A stretch of 64,000 nucleotides of DNA from Syngnathus acus. Taxonomy: Eukaryota > Chordata > Actinopteri > Syngnathiformes > Syngnathidae. The position numbers and the translations under genes are program-made. Numbering within the stretch: position 1 is the stretch's first letter; each line of letters starts with the position of its first letter. Positions 22,594 through 34,175 of this stretch are shown here, piece after piece. Under the pieces are notes generated by a model. That model was not told the DNA's origin, did no database searches, and was given only the letters and a program-made list of their open reading frames with translations. The stretch covers positions 18,600,001-18,664,000 of the forward strand of contig NC_051094.1 in assembly GCF_901709675.1 (NCBI RefSeq), written 5' to 3'.

Positions 22594-23499
22594 GCACTGG
22601 GCTATAAGCCGCAGGGTTCAAAATTTTGGAAAAAAGTCGCGGCTTATAGTCCGAAATTTACGGTATATACATTTCATTGTTACTACTGTCCACTGTTGTG
22701 CCGTTTGTCCGATCGCGGTTTGCTTGGTGTGCGCGCCATTTGATTGACAACTCCAGCGCGCTCCTTTAAATTTGCCTCGCATCGTACGAGTAGCCGTTAC
22801 GCAGCGGCACGGCGACTAACGGTCGCCAGCAAATGTATTTTGTTGTCTCAATGACTTATGTTTGGTGTGTTGCCGAGAGTATTTCATTTATGGTTATTTG
22901 TATAGCGGAACCATTACACGCAGTTAGTTATGTAATGTGTGTCGTCTACGAGTGTTGTGTGACATCAGAAGTTGAGCGTTGAATTATGTGCTGTAATTCT
23001 GTCTGTTGCAGAACCACACACACCCCACAAACCACACACACCCTTCACACGCCTCACACAATACCCTTTTGCCAGTTTGCCTGTATGCCCCTATGAGCCA
23101 CAGTGCCTGTTACTTTTTTGCCAATAATTCAGTAAAGCAATCAAAACTGAACCACGTCTTCCCTCCTGTGTTCTGACCAACACCCAGGGGCGAAAAGAGC
23201 ATAACCATCCGAGCCAACAATAGCGGTAGCAGTTTGCATTATTTTATTGCAATGTTTTTCCTTATTCAGATTTGTTTCAAGACTACAGTTAGACTTCACT
23301 TTGATGGTTAATGCAGTTATTGCAATTTTGTTGTTTTATCACAGTCGATTGGTTTATTTACATTTCAAAAACCAGAAGCCATTAATTTACAAATGTGATT
23401 GCACTTTAGTTTACATATATAAATGTTCAGATATTAGGATGTGATAGACAGTTTTTGCATGATTTGAACGAGGCAAAATAACATAAATATATTATAATA

Positions 23500-24672
23500 C
23501 CGTAATTTTCGGACTATAAGTCGCTCCGGAGTACAAGTCGCATCAGCCATAAAATGCCCAAAAAAGTGAAAAAAAACATATATAAGTCGCTCCGGAGTAT
23601 AAGTCGCATTTTGGGGGGCAATTTATTCGACAAAATCCAACACCAAGAACAGTCATGAACGAGCAACAACAGGCTAAACGATAGGTATGCTAACGTGACA
23701 TAAACACAAACGAAGAGCTGAGAACGGCCCTGACGTAACATTCAGAGTTATTCAGAAAACGATTACATAAATAACACGTTAATAAAACCATCTGTGTCAC
23801 TCCAATTCATTAAATCCATCGATCGTCCTTTGTCAACAATGCGTGCGCGCCGCTGACGGCGGTTGCACTTCAAAATATTCCACAGGCCCATATAACGATA
23901 TATAAATTATATATCAAATAACTATTATATAAGCAATAATGCTATCAAACCATCTGTGTCACTCCAAATCATTAAATCCATCGATCATATTCCTCATCCT
24001 TTGTCAACAACGCCGCGCGTGCGCCCTGACGTCAGCCTCGTCGTTATTCCACAGATCTAGTATATAACTATATTGTAGCGTTAACAAAGTTCAAGTAAAG
24101 ACGTGGGTTTGGTAAACGGCTCTTTATTTAACAAAACAAACTTCCAGGCGTGTGGCGGCGTGGACTTCCAGCCACGGAAGTGGAAGAGAGCTCCATAGAA
24201 TAGGACCGGGCGTGCGTAAAACCCATGACCGAGCCCCACCCACCGTCCCCGGACAGTCACCCGGCCGAGCGCCGGCCCCAGACTTCCATCCACGGAGGTG
24301 AAAGAGAGCTCCATAGAATAGGACCGGGCGTGCGTAAAAGCCATAATAGTTTTTCAAACCTTCTGTGTCACTCCAAATCCTTAAATCCTTCAAACTCTTC
24401 GTCCGCCGTGTCACTTAGAAACAAAGCCGCGAATGATGCCGGTAGTACGTGGGGTCCTTCGCCATCTTCGTCATCCCATGATCAATCTTTGTCCTTTATG
24501 TAAACAAACGCCGCGTCGCGCTGGTGACGTCACTTGAAATTCAAATTACAGTAATCCCTTGCTACATCGCGGTTCGTTTATCGCTGTTTCACATATAAGT
24601 CGCTCCTTATTATAAGTCGCCCCCCACCCAAACTATGAAAAAAAATGCAACTTATAGTCCGAAAATTACAGG
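23500..24672. mobile_element. E2: TA-flanked pogo-like element
   Basis: Left end ccgtaattttcggactataa preceded by TA; right end ttatagtccgaaaattacag followed by gata. The arms carry gtcgctccggagta repeats. Inside, on the minus strand, are three diverged transposase-tail modules and two copies of the 118-bp unit that is present three times in E5. It shares its arrangement with E6 and, inverted, with E5. It lies inside the outer element at 20940-24841. Confidence 0.72.
24378..24485 (-). pseudogene. Acidic transposase-tail relic in E2
   Basis: Minus strand encodes an LFLSDTADEEFEGFKDLE ending followed by a stop, with an acidic lead-in. It matches the equivalent end in E5 (44682-44786) and E6. 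The motif FEGF in an acidic context is typical of the extreme C-terminus of pogo-related transposases. Confidence 0.55.
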
Positions 24673-25834
24673 ATATCGAATATATAGTTATAATCATTTG
24701 TTTCAGATGTACTGTAATTATTTTCTGTATAAAAATTAAATTTGGTGTTCAAAAAGTATTTTTTCAAACTTGAGTCAAAAACTTTTTTTTCAAATTTGAG
24801 TCTTGAAAAAGAGGGGTCGTCTTATATTCGAGACAATACGGTAACCTAAAAGAAACCATACTAAAGAAAAGACTAGTGAATGATAACATATCTGCTTGCA
24901 TCTGTTTGTTTGGTGCACTCATCGGGACGTTGGGACTCTTGAAAGGTGCCTAACAAAATGTATTATTATTATCAAAAGATTTTAGAAAAGCAGTTATTGT
25001 AAACAAATGGGAAATAAGAATACAGTGAACCCTGCCAGATCTCTGATTACCTTTTCACACTAAGTTTACATGTGCGCTGTCCTGATTGGCCAATACTTTC
25101 TAACCCTTATTGACTTCTTTAATTTAGTACAGTGTGTGACTGGCCCAATACATGACCAATGACTTACCGTAATTTCCGTACTATAAGCCGCTACTTTTTG
25201 CTCAAGTATCTATGAATTTTTCGTGATTTTTGGTATGACTAATACACTTATACACTCGTAAAAAGGCTGTGGACCGCTGTTGTGCGGCATCGCTTTGCTG
25301 GGCGCAGGGATATATGACACGGCCACTGGGGAGAAGAGGGTTAGGGTGTGTGTTGATCACATGTCCATCCGCCAGGCAAATGGTGCCGTATAATTGACAC
25401 AAAGAAGAGACAAAACGAGATCAAGACGGATATTACTGAAGAAAGGAAGCTCTCATACACAAACCCTCATTATGGGGGGACAAATGAAATACATATGATG
25501 CTGCTTTTAAGTTAAAGGCAGTCAGTCGATTTGGCTCTTAACGTAGGAACTACAGCTGCTCATGCATGCACTTTAGAGGTTTCTTCCGGTCACTAGGGGG
25601 CACTGGGCTATTGTTGAGGACATCTTGCTGCGTCAGCCTTTTCTTTATTTATTTCCCGGTCACGTCTACTCTGGAGATATATGTGTAGCTCGCTTGTTAA
25701 ATGTAATTTAGCGCTTTGTGGATGAATAAAATTAGCATAAACAGACTCTCATCATGGAAAATGCTAGAAGAAATGCATAAGAGCGACAACGAAAGAGAGA
25801 CTAAGAAAGTGTGTGGCGAAGTATATCTGACGCT

Positions 25835-25909
25835 ATTCCAATCCGACTATGAGGAGGACGACTTTGATGGTTTCAGTGCACAGGAGGAAGATGAAGACAG
25901 CTCTCAGTG
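25835..25909 (+). pseudogene. Acidic transposase-tail relic in E3
   Basis: Plus strand reads SDYEEDDFDGFSAQEEDEDS followed by a glutamine and a stop. It is the end of a 64-residue frame (25716-25910) whose upstream part shows no recognised motif. Confidence 0.55.
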
Positions 25910-26015
25910 ACTTTTACTGATATTTTTTTAACCAGCCCTGTTAGTACTGTGCTACCGTGTTGCTGCTGTGTTACTACTTCAGTGACTTTTACCGGTATGT
26001 TTTTTTTATCTAGTC

Positions 26016-29000
26016 AAAGTCAAAGTCAAAGTCAGCTTTATTGTCAATCCCTTCATATGTCAAGACACACAAAGAAACCGAAATTCCGTTTCCTCCATCC
26101 CACGGTGACGAGACATACAAGTAGGCGACACAAAACAAAAACAAGAAGGCACAAACCATAAATAATAAATAAAATAAAATGAGCGATGAATAAAAACAGA
26201 CCAATAATATGAGGGGCAAAACCGAGCCAGTGAGCATACAGCAAGAACAGGACGCTACGCTGAAAGGGGGAGCGAGTTCAGGATCCTAACAGCCTGGAGT
26301 ACGAAGCTGTTGGAAAGTCTGGTGGTGCGGGAGCGCAGGCTCCTGTACCGCCTCCCAGAGGGCAGAAGTTCAAACAAAGAGTGAGCGGGGTGACTCACAT
26401 CACTCACAATCTTGGTCGCCTTGCGAGTGAGATGGGAGGTGTAAATGTCCTTCAAGGAGGGGAGAGAAGCACCAATAGTCTTACTAGCCGTTTTCACAAT
26501 GCGCTGCAGGGCCTTCAAGTCTTGGTCAGTGCAGCTGCCACCCCAGACAGCAATACAGCTGGAGAGGACGCTCTCAATGGTGCCGCGGTAAAAAGTAGTC
26601 ATGACGGCCGGAGGAGTCCCCGCTCGCCTGAGTTTCCGAAGGAAGTACAGGCGGCGCTGGGCCTTCTTCGCCAGCGACGCGGTGTTGGTGGACCAGGAGA
26701 GATCCTCACTGATGTGCACCCCCAGGAACCTGGCGCTGCTCACTCTCTCCACCACAGCACCGTCGATGGTCAGCGGCAGGTGTTGGGCGTGACCCTTCCG
26801 GAAGTCAACGACAATCTCCTTGGTCTTGTCGACGTTCAGCAGGAGGTTGTTGTCCCTGCACCACGCGGTCAGAAGGTCAACCTCCAGCCTGTATTGAGTC
26901 TCGTCCCCCTTGGTGATGAGACCCACCAGAGTCGTGTCGTCAGCAAACTTCACTATGCGGTTGCCGCTGCAGGTGGCAGCGCAGTCATGCGTCAGGAGGG
27001 TGAAGAGCAGCGGACTGAGCACGCAGCCTTGGGGGGCCCCTGTGCTCAGTGTGATGCTGGCGGAGATCTTGTCGCCAACACGTACCACCTGTGGCCTCTG
27101 ACAGAGGAAGTCCAGTAGCCAGTTGCAGAGGCCGGTACTGAGGCCCAGCTTGTCAAGTTTGCTGATGAGACGCTGCGGCACAATGGTGTTGAAGGCAGAA
27201 CTGAAGTCCACAAACAGCAACCTCACATACGAGTCCTTCCCCTCCAGGTGGGTGAGGGCCGAGTGGAGGGCAGAGCAGATGGCATCCTCAGAGGACCGTT
27301 TGGCTCGGTACGCAAACTGGAAGGGGTCAATGGTGGGAGGGAGAACTGACCGGATGTGCTCCAAGACAAGCCGCTCAAAGCACTTCATGACGATGGGCGT
27401 AAGTGCCACGGGGCGGTAGTCATTGAAGCAGGACGGAGCAGGCTTCTTCGGCACAGGTACGATGGTGGCTGCTTTGAAACTCGACGGGACGATGGCCTGC
27501 TGCAGGGAAGTGTTAAAGATGTCCGTGAAGACACCCGTCAGCTCACCAGCGCAGTCCTTCAGCGCTCGACCCGGGATGTTGTCCGGGCCCGCCGCCTTAC
27601 GGATGTCGATAGCGGCAAGCGTCCTCCTCACGCTGTCGGCGGAGAGGCACAGGGGCAGCTCGTGGGAAGGGGGAGTGGCCTTCAGCGGGCAAGTGCTGTT
27701 CAGAGCGTCGAAGCGAGCAAAGAAGCGGTTGAGGTCATTGAGCAGACGGACGTCGCCATCACAGCCCTGCGTCGCGGGCTTGTAGTCCGTGATGGTCTGA
27801 ATGCCCTGCCAAAGGCGCCGTGCGTCCCTGCTGTCCTTGAAGTGGGCGGTAATTTTGCCCGAGAACGCCCTCTTCGCTTCTTTGATGCCCCGGGACAGGT
27901 CGGCCCTCGCAGTCCTCAAGCCAGCCTCATCCCCCGCCCGGAAGGCTTTGTCCCTGGCCCTCAGCAGCCTGAAGACAGCCCCCGTCAGCCATGGCTTCCG
28001 GTTTGCCCGAGTGACGACGGATACTGAGTGTGTCACATCATCAATGCACTTCCCGATGTAGGAGGAAACAGAGTCAGTATACTCCTCAATGTCCGCCCGA
28101 CCGTCGCAAGTGGCCGCCCTCCTAAACACGTCCCAGTCGGTAGAGCCAAAGCAGTCACGAAGCGCATCAGAGGCACCCTCAGGCCACACCCGCACCCGCT
28201 TGCGAACTGGTCTGGATGTTCTCACCTTTTGTCTGTATGCGGGCAAAAGCATAACAGTGAGATGGTCAGAAAGCCCAAGATGGGGGAGGGGGGCGGCTTT
28301 GAAAGCTCCCTTATGCGAAGAGTAGACCAGGTCCAGGAAGCTGTCGCCACGCGTAGGAAAATCAACATGCTGGTAAAGCCTCGGAAAAACAGACTTCAGA
28401 TTAGCATGATTAAAATCCCCAGCGAAGATGGTGAAACCGTCAGGGTGCGCTGTCTGTTGGTCACTGACAGCCTGGTACAGTTCACTAAGAGCCGCGACCC
28501 TGTCGCCTCCGATGTTGGAAGGCGGGATGTAAACCGCGACCAGCAGAATCGCGGTAAATTCCCTCGGCAGGTAAAAAGGACGGCACTTAATGATCACAAA
28601 CTCCGCCAGTGGCGAGCAGTGCCTGCATACCACCACAGAGTCCCGGCACCAGTCGTCACGGATGTAGACGCATATTCCACCTCCACGAGATTTCCCCCCT
28701 CGTACAATGGTCCGGTCCGCCCGATAGCACGCTAGCCGCTCCAGACGTACAGCCGAGTCCGGAATGTTGACGGTCAACCAAGTCTCAGTGAACACGAGCA
28801 CACAGCAGTCACGCACCGTCCGGTTCGTAGATCTCAGCAAGCGAATGTAATCCATTTTGTTGTCCAGCGATCGAACATTCGCCAGAAGAATGGAAGGCAC
28901 GGCCGGGCGAGCCGGGTTGGCCGCCAGCCTGGCCCGGACGCCCCCACGCTTGCCCCTCTTCAGCCTCCTCGCACACCGCTTTCGACGCTTCCCAACCGGG

Positions 29001-29263
29001 GGAGGAATAGCAGACGAGTCCGGCGACGCTTCAGGACGTAGCAGTCCGAGCGCCTTTAATGTCCCCGCATCAAAGTCCAGAACTCGACAAAAGTCGCTTT
29101 CGCCGATGTCGAGCAGAACCTTCCTGCCGTACTTGTAGCACGACTCAGTACGACGAGACGAACGCACAAAACTGCCGGTCAAACACTCATTTGACGAACA
29201 AAACACCGTTCGAGCGGGACAGAGAGAGGTCGCTGCGTATGCACGCGCCGCCATCTTGAATTT
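26016..29263 (-). mobile_element. LINE-A: full-length CR1/L2/Rex1-type LINE
   Basis: The 3' end (low coordinates) has repeats of gtcaaa, a tandem tail typical of this group. The 5' end is just upstream of the start codon. A 5-bp match tagtc (26011-26015 and 29264-29268) may be the target duplication. The element is inserted in E3. It holds one open reading frame without interruption. Confidence 0.85.
26255..29254 (-). CDS. LINE endonuclease-reverse transcriptase (999 aa, intact)
   Basis: One open frame from the ATG at 29254 (MAARAYAATS). An apurinic-type endonuclease occupies about residues 120-340, with NVRSLDNK (about 131), FTETWL, AGDFNHAN (about 279) and LSDHLTV (about 331). The reverse transcriptase spans about 560-900, with [35 protein letters not shown] and the catalytic FADD (about 770). 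The C-terminus ends soon after a FELLPSGRRYRSL block that is repeated in other copies of the family here. No RNase H domain is present, as usual for CR1-group LINEs. The protein would nick target DNA and copy its own RNA there. Use of the first ATG is assumed; any separate ORF1 is absent. Confidence 0.9.
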   Translation of the reverse strand: MAARAYAATSLCPARTVFCSSNECLTGSFVRSSRRTESCYKYGRKVLLDIGESDFCRVLDFDAGTLKALGLLRPEASPDSSAIPPPVGKRRKRCARRLKRGKRGGVRARLAANPARPAVPSILLANVRSLDNKMDYIRLLRSTNRTVRDCCVLVFTETWLTVNIPDSAVRLERLACYRADRTIVRGGKSRGGGICVYIRDDWCRDSVVVCRHCSPLAEFVIIKCRPFYLPREFTAILLVAVYIPPSNIGGDRVAALSELYQAVSDQQTAHPDGFTIFAGDFNHANLKSVFPRLYQHVDFPTRGDSFLDLVYSSHKGAFKAAPLPHLGLSDHLTVMLLPAYRQKVRTSRPVRKRVRVWPEGASDALRDCFGSTDWDVFRRAATCDGRADIEEYTDSVSSYIGKCIDDVTHSVSVVTRANRKPWLTGAVFRLLRARDKAFRAGDEAGLRTARADLSRGIKEAKRAFSGKITAHFKDSRDARRLWQGIQTITDYKPATQGCDGDVRLLNDLNRFFARFDALNSTCPLKATPPSHELPLCLSADSVRRTLAAIDIRKAAGPDNIPGRALKDCAGELTGVFTDIFNTSLQQAIVPSSFKAATIVPVPKKPAPSCFNDYRPVALTPIVMKCFERLVLEHIRSVLPPTIDPFQFAYRAKRSSEDAICSALHSALTHLEGKDSYVRLLFVDFSSAFNTIVPQRLISKLDKLGLSTGLCNWLLDFLCQRPQVVRVGDKISASITLSTGAPQGCVLSPLLFTLLTHDCAATCSGNRIVKFADDTTLVGLITKGDETQYRLEVDLLTAWCRDNNLLLNVDKTKEIVVDFRKGHAQHLPLTIDGAVVERVSSARFLGVHISEDLSWSTNTASLAKKAQRRLYFLRKLRRAGTPPAVMTTFYRGTIESVLSSCIAVWGGSCTDQDLKALQRIVKTASKTIGASLPSLKDIYTSHLTRKATKIVSDVSHPAHSLFELLPSGRRYRSLRSRTTRLSNSFVLQAVRILNSLPLSA

Positions 29264-29514
29264 TAGTCCTATTAGTGCTGTGTTACTTCTGTGTTGCTGC
29301 TGTGTTACTGCCGTGTCACAGGCATTGTTTGGAAGAAAAGTTAAGGTATGTTATTAAAACTTTGAAAACTCTTTCTGTGTACCGTCTTTCTTTGTAAATA
29401 ACCCGCGGGCACATGCGGCTTTTAGTATGTTGCGGCTTATGTATGAAAATTGCCCCTAATTTTTACTAGTGAGGCTTATAATCAGGTGAGTCTTATTGTC
29501 CAGAAATTACGGTA

Positions 29515-30770
29515 CAAACTTTAGACCTTATTTTTGCTCATAATCTATCGCTCTCCAAGTTGAAAGTCTTGGACAGTGTGATTTGTGATCTCTTGGCTGT
29601 GCCATGCTATTCCAGTGCTGAGTGGGACTGCCGGATCGCTGAGGTCCTCCGCCTTTATAAAAATTCCCTAGGCCTCAGATCAGTGGACTAGACGCCACTG
29701 GAGGTACCAGTACCAAGTGGTCATCATGGTAAATGATAAACGGACTCTACTTGTATAGCACTTTTCTACCTTTGGTCCTCAAAGCGCTTCACACTGCTTC
29801 TCCTTTCACATACTGATGACATGCCATCAGGAGCAACTGGTGTTTCGGTGTCTTGCTCAAGGACACTTTGACATGTCACAGGGCAACCTTTGAGTTGGAA
29901 GGCGACCACTCTACCACGGATCAATGCTGCCCTACCCAGGCCATTTCGGATGCAGTTTGTGCTCTTTGGGGGCGAGATGACACCCGAACTGAATGTGGCT
30001 GTCTGGATTCCACATTAACCAACCCGGTCGAGATCTGAGGTGGACCACCTCCTCGCAGGCATGATGACTGAGGGCATCTTCCTGCAGCGCTTCATTTGAC
30101 TATGGACATCTACATTACTTTTTTCTTTGGATTGTTTTCATATTGTGTGTTCAATGTTGCCCACTCTGCATCCATTGCAATCTGGTCATCCTGTGGTCCC
30201 TTCTCAGTGTTTCTTATTTTTCCCCAATTCTTTTTTTTCCCTTGCCCTACTGGGAGTTAAGATCAGGGGATGTCGAGAATAGTTGTCACCTGTGGCCATG
30301 TGAAGGCCTTTGAGACGTGTTTGTGATTAAAGGCTAAATAGATCAAATTGACTGGACTTGGAGCCTCAGTGGGGATCAAGCTTTTTTGTTATCGGTCCCC
30401 CTTTTGGAATGACTTGTTAAACGTGTTGTCTATATTTGAAACTCATCTTAAAACACATTTTTATTCCTTGGCAATTGAGTTAGCATGAGAGTCAGCAGTG
30501 TTTTAGGGTGTACAAGGCAGTCCTTTGGACTGCTTGTTTGTTTCGGACCAAAAGTAGACTTTATATGTTTTGTTTGGTGTAATTGTTGTTATTGTTTGTT
30601 TCTAATTCAAAACAATAGAATGGACTAAGTGACAAAGGGGTAAGTGAGTGTTTAGGGACAAGTAAGAGAAAAAAGAGTCAAGATAAGTCTGACGTGAGGA
30701 TTCGTCGGTGGTTGATGAAACACTTCATAAAATGCCTTTATTGTCTTTATTGCCTTCATTGTACAACAGG
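29515..30770. other. Dispersed-repeat fragments, no gene
   Basis: At about 29730-29960 lies the widespread fish repeat recognisable by cttgtatagcacttttctac and gtgtcttgctcaaggacact. At about 30390-30480 the plus strand reads a WNDLLNVLSIFETHLKTHF-like peptide that resembles the C-terminal end of some LINE proteins. The remainder is unassigned. Confidence 0.4.
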
Positions 30771-30825
30771 TACCGTATTTTCCAAAATATAAGTCGCAGT
30801 TTTTTTTCTTAGTTTGGCCGAGGGT

Positions 30826-33150
30826 CAAAGTCAAAGTCTGCTTTATTGTCAATTTCTTCACATGTCAAGACACACAAAGAGATCGAAATTACGTTCCGAC
30901 TATCCCACGGTGACAAGACATAGTACACAATATACGTACATACAAGTAAACAACACAAAAAGTAAAAACAAGAAGGCACAAACAATAAATAAGAGTGATG
31001 AATAAATAATAAATAAACAAATAACATAATAAATAAGAGGAGCAAAAATGGAGCAAGTGTGCATACAGCAGACAGTCAGAATATAGCGCAAAAGTACAGG
31101 ACGCTACGCAGAAGGGGGGAGAGAGTTCAGGATCCTAACAGCCTGGAGTATGAAGCTGTTGGTGAGTCTGGTGGTGCGGGAGCGCAGGCTCCTGTACCTT
31201 TTCCCAGAGGGCAGAAGATCAAACAAAGAGTGAGCGGGGTGACTCACATCACAATCGTGGTCGCCTTGCGGGTGGGATGGGAGGTGTAAATGTCCTTTAG
31301 GGAGGGGAGCGAAGCACCAATAATCTTACCAGCCGTGTTCACTATGCGCTGCAGGGCCTTCATGTTGTATTCAGTGCAGCTACCACCCCAAACAGCGATA
31401 CAACTGGAGAGGACGCTCTCAATGGTGCCACGTTAGAATGTAGTCATGACGGCCGGAGGAGCACTTGCTCGCCTGAGTTTCCGCAGGAAGTACAGGCGGC
31501 GCTGAGCTTTCTTCGCCAGTGATGCGGTGTTGGTGGACCAGGAGAGGTCCTCACTGATGTGCACCCCAGGAATCTGGTGCTGCTCACTCTCTCCACCACA
31601 GCACCGTCGATGGTCAGTGGCAGGTGTTGGGTGTGACCCTTCCGGAAGTCAACAACAATCTCCTTGGTTTTGTTGACGTTCAGCAGGAGGTTGTTGTCCC
31701 TGCACCACGTGGCCAGAAGGTCGACCTCCGACTTGTATTGAGTCTCGTCGCCCCTGGTGATGAGACCCACTAGAGTTGTGTCGTCGGCATATTTCAGGAC
31801 GCGGTTGCTACTGTAAGTTGCAGTGCAGTCATGCGTCAGCAGGGTGAAGAGCAGCGGACTGAGCGCGCAGCCTTGGGGGGCCCCCGTGCTCAGCGTGATG
31901 CTGGCGGAGATTTTGTCGCCAACACGTACCACCTGAGGCCTCTGACAGAGGAAGTCCAGTAGCCAGTTGCAGAGGTAGGTACTGAGGCCCAGCTTGTTGA
32001 GTTTGCAGATGAGTCGCTGTGGTACAATGGTGTTGAATGCAGAACTGAAGTCCACAAACAGCAATCTCACATACGAGTCCCTTCTCTCCAGGTGGGTGAG
32101 GGCTGAGTGGAGGGCAGAGCAGATGGCATCCTCAGAGGACCGTTTGGCTCAGTACGCAAACTGGAAGGGGTCTATGGTGGGGGGGAGAATGGATCTGATG
32201 TGCTCCATGACAAGCCGCTCAAAGCACTTCATGATGATGGGCGTCAGTGCCACGGGGCGGTAGTCATTGAAGCAGGACGGAGCAGGTTTCTTCGGCACAG
32301 GTACGATGGTGGCAGCTTTGAAACATGATGGGACGATGGCCTGCTGCAGGGAAATGTTAAAGATGTCCGTGAAGACACCCATCAGCTCCCCAGCGCAGTC
32401 CTTCAGCGCTCGACCTGGGATGTTGTCAGGGCCCGCCGCCTTACGGGTGTCGATAGCGGCAAGCGTCCTCCTCACGCTATCGGCAGAGAGGCACAGGGGC
32501 TGCTCGTGTGGAGGGGGATGGGTCTTCAGCGGGCAAGTGCTGTTCTGAGCGTCGAAGCGAGCAAAGAAACAGTTCAGATCGTTGAGCAGACGGATGTTGC
32601 CCTCACAGCTCTTCGGCGCGGGCTTGTAGTCCGTGATGGTCTGAATGCCCTGCCATAGGCTCCGTGCGTCCCTGCTGTCCTTGAAGTGGGCGGTAATCTT
32701 GCAAGAGAATGCCTTTTTCGCTTCCTCGATGCCCCGGGACAGGTCGGCCCTCGCTCTTCTCAAGCCAGCCTCATCCCCCGCTCTGAAGGCTTTGTCCCTG
32801 GCCCTCAGCAGCCTGAGGACAGCCCCTGTCAGCCATGGCTTCCAGTTAGCCCGAGTGATGATGAATTTTGTGTGGGTCACATCATCAATGCACTTTGTGA
32901 TGTAAGAGGAAACAGAGTCAGTATACTCCTCTATGTCCGTCCGATTGTTGCAAGTGGACGCCTGCTTAAACATTTCCCAGTCAGTAGTGCCAAAGCAGTC
33001 TCGAAGCGCATCAGAGGCACCCTCAGGCCACACTCTTACCCGCTTGCGAACCGGCCTGGATGCTTTCACCCTTTGTCTGTATGCGGGCATAAGCATAACA
33101 GTGATATGGTCAGAAAGTCCAATATGGGGGGGTTGGCTTTGAAAGCTACG
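30826..33150 (-). pseudogene. LINE-B: 5'-truncated relative of LINE-A
   Basis: The 3' end has the same gtcaaagtcaaagtc tail and downstream sequence as LINE-A. The reverse transcriptase can be followed in minus frames 31444-32070 (with [10 protein letters not shown]) and 32149-33096, separated by a stop near 32146 and followed by a frameshift near 31580. The 5' part stops abruptly near 33150, within the end of the endonuclease region, so the endonuclease is missing. This pattern is typical of incomplete target-primed reverse transcription. Confidence 0.85.
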
Positions 33151-33372
33151 TGCGACTTGTAATCAGTATATGTGAAATTATTAACACATTATTACTTGAT
33201 CATTAACATATCACTGACTAGAATAGTTGAACACTTCACGTTATTTCCACTTAAAACCGCATGAGGTCGCACTAGGCCCGTGGAATAATTTGAACCACAA
33301 CTGACAATGTGTCTGAATCCATTCACTGACTTCCCGGATCAGGAGTTGTTTATAACACAGAGGACAGAAATT

Positions 33373-33417
33373 GACACAGAGGATGAAGATTTTGATGGAT
33401 TTAATGATTTGGAGTAA
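33373..33417 (+). pseudogene. Acidic transposase-tail relic in E4
   Basis: Plus strand reads DTEDEDFDGFNDLE then a stop. It is nearly the same ending as in E5. Confidence 0.55.
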
Positions 33418-33570
33418 CACCGATGGTTCGAAATACTTGTTATTTATGTTATAGTTATTTGATATATAATTTATTTAGTGTAGCAGCATCAGCGCCGCAT
33501 GCAGAAGCGGTGTTGTCTATGTCAGGTCTAAGCACCATAAACACTGAGAACAGAGAAGCAAAGACAACTC

Positions 33571-33880
33571 AGTGGCCTAGTGGTAGAGTGTCCACCCTGA
33601 GACTGGAAGGTTGTGGGTTCAAACCCCGGCCGGGTCATACCAAAGACTATAAAAATGGGACCCATTGCCTCCCTGCTTGGCACTCAGCGTTAAGGGTTGG
33701 AATTGGGGGGTTAGATCGCCAAATGATTCCCGAGCGCGGCACCGCTGCTGCTCACTGCTGCTCACTGCTCCCCTCTCCCCCAGGGGATGGATTAAAATCA
33801 CACGGGGATGGGTTAAATGCAGAGGACAAATTTCACAACACCCAGATGTGTGTGTGACGATCATTGGGACTTTAACTTTA
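33571..33880 (+). repeat. tRNA-derived SINE
   Basis: An A-box-like motif tggcctagtgg near 33573 and a B-box ggttcaaacc near 33617 give an internal RNA polymerase III promoter at tRNA spacing. The body that follows (gggacccattgcctccctgc and further) is typical of fish SINEs. The copy ends near tgggactttaactttaa. It is not a functional tRNA: the acceptor stem and anticodon arm do not fit. Confidence 0.75.
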
Positions 33881-34049
33881 ACCAGTAATTGCTTTATTCG
33901 CGAGGAAAACGACAAACAGTGCTCGGTTCCAGTCTCCATCAGTTCTGGAGCTCTCTGTTTTTGCCTCCTCCTTTTATTCTGTTTAGGATGCCCTGGTTAC
34001 CTACATAGGCGTTGCTACACTAAAGGAAGGGGATTATGCAACTGTAGCA

Positions 34050-34175
34050 ACGCTGTTCAGCTAACATAGCGATAAATGGATTGTTGTTCAAACAGATAGG
34101 AGTCGCGTCGCCACGTTGTTCAGCTAACATTCCAATGAATGGATTGTTGTTCAAACAGATCGGAGGCACGTTGCC
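34050..34175. repeat. 63-bp tandem duplication in E4
   Basis: Two adjacent copies of a unit containing gttcagctaacat and ggattgttgttcaaacagat, about 85 percent alike. Confidence 0.75.

Larger units (their letters stand above)
21219..22663. mobile_element. E1: TA-flanked pogo-like non-autonomous element
   Basis: Ends are ccgtaattttcggactataa and ttatagtccgaaatttacgg, inverted copies, with TA on both sides (21217-21218 and 22664-22665). The arms repeat the theme ataagccgcac several times. Inside are ~128-bp repeats (about 21340-21660), an acidic-tail relic on the minus strand and a 269-bp tandem duplication. It is a deletion derivative with no catalytic domain. Confidence 0.75.
20940..24841. 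mobile_element. Outer TA-flanked DNA element containing E1 and E2
   Basis: Left end ccgtatcggcgcgaaaataag and right end ttcgagacaatacgg are inverted copies with mismatches, each flanked by TA. The motif near the right end (gggtcgtcttatattcg) mirrors the left arm. Two other TA-flanked elements (E1 and E2) lie inside, so this is the oldest layer. No transposase frame survives. A Tc1/mariner-type origin is inferred from the TA duplication. Confidence 0.6.
25167..29512. mobile_element. E3: TA-flanked pogo-like element hosting a LINE
   Basis: Left end ccgtaatttccgtactataa and right end ccagaaattacgg, each flanked by TA. The interior is an inverse relative of E1, with the same block of about 270 bp near 25200-25530 and a plus-strand acidic tail. 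The LINE at 26016-29263 lies inside it. Removing the LINE brings together two segments that are continuous in E1. Confidence 0.72.

Noticed and set aside
24081-24414. Conserved MAFTHARSYS-type protein seen at three loci
   Set aside because: It coincides with the 118-bp tandem repeat of E2, E5 and E6, lies after the transposase-tail stop codon and shows no domain. Listed as a repeat, with a test suggested in the findings.
26381-28735. Long plus-strand frames (up to 245 aa)
   Set aside because: Shadows of the GC-rich minus-strand LINE-A reading frame; no independent motif.
33571-33650. tRNA gene
   Set aside because: A- and B-box-like motifs are present but the acceptor stem and anticodon arm do not fold as a tRNA; the downstream body is that of a SINE.
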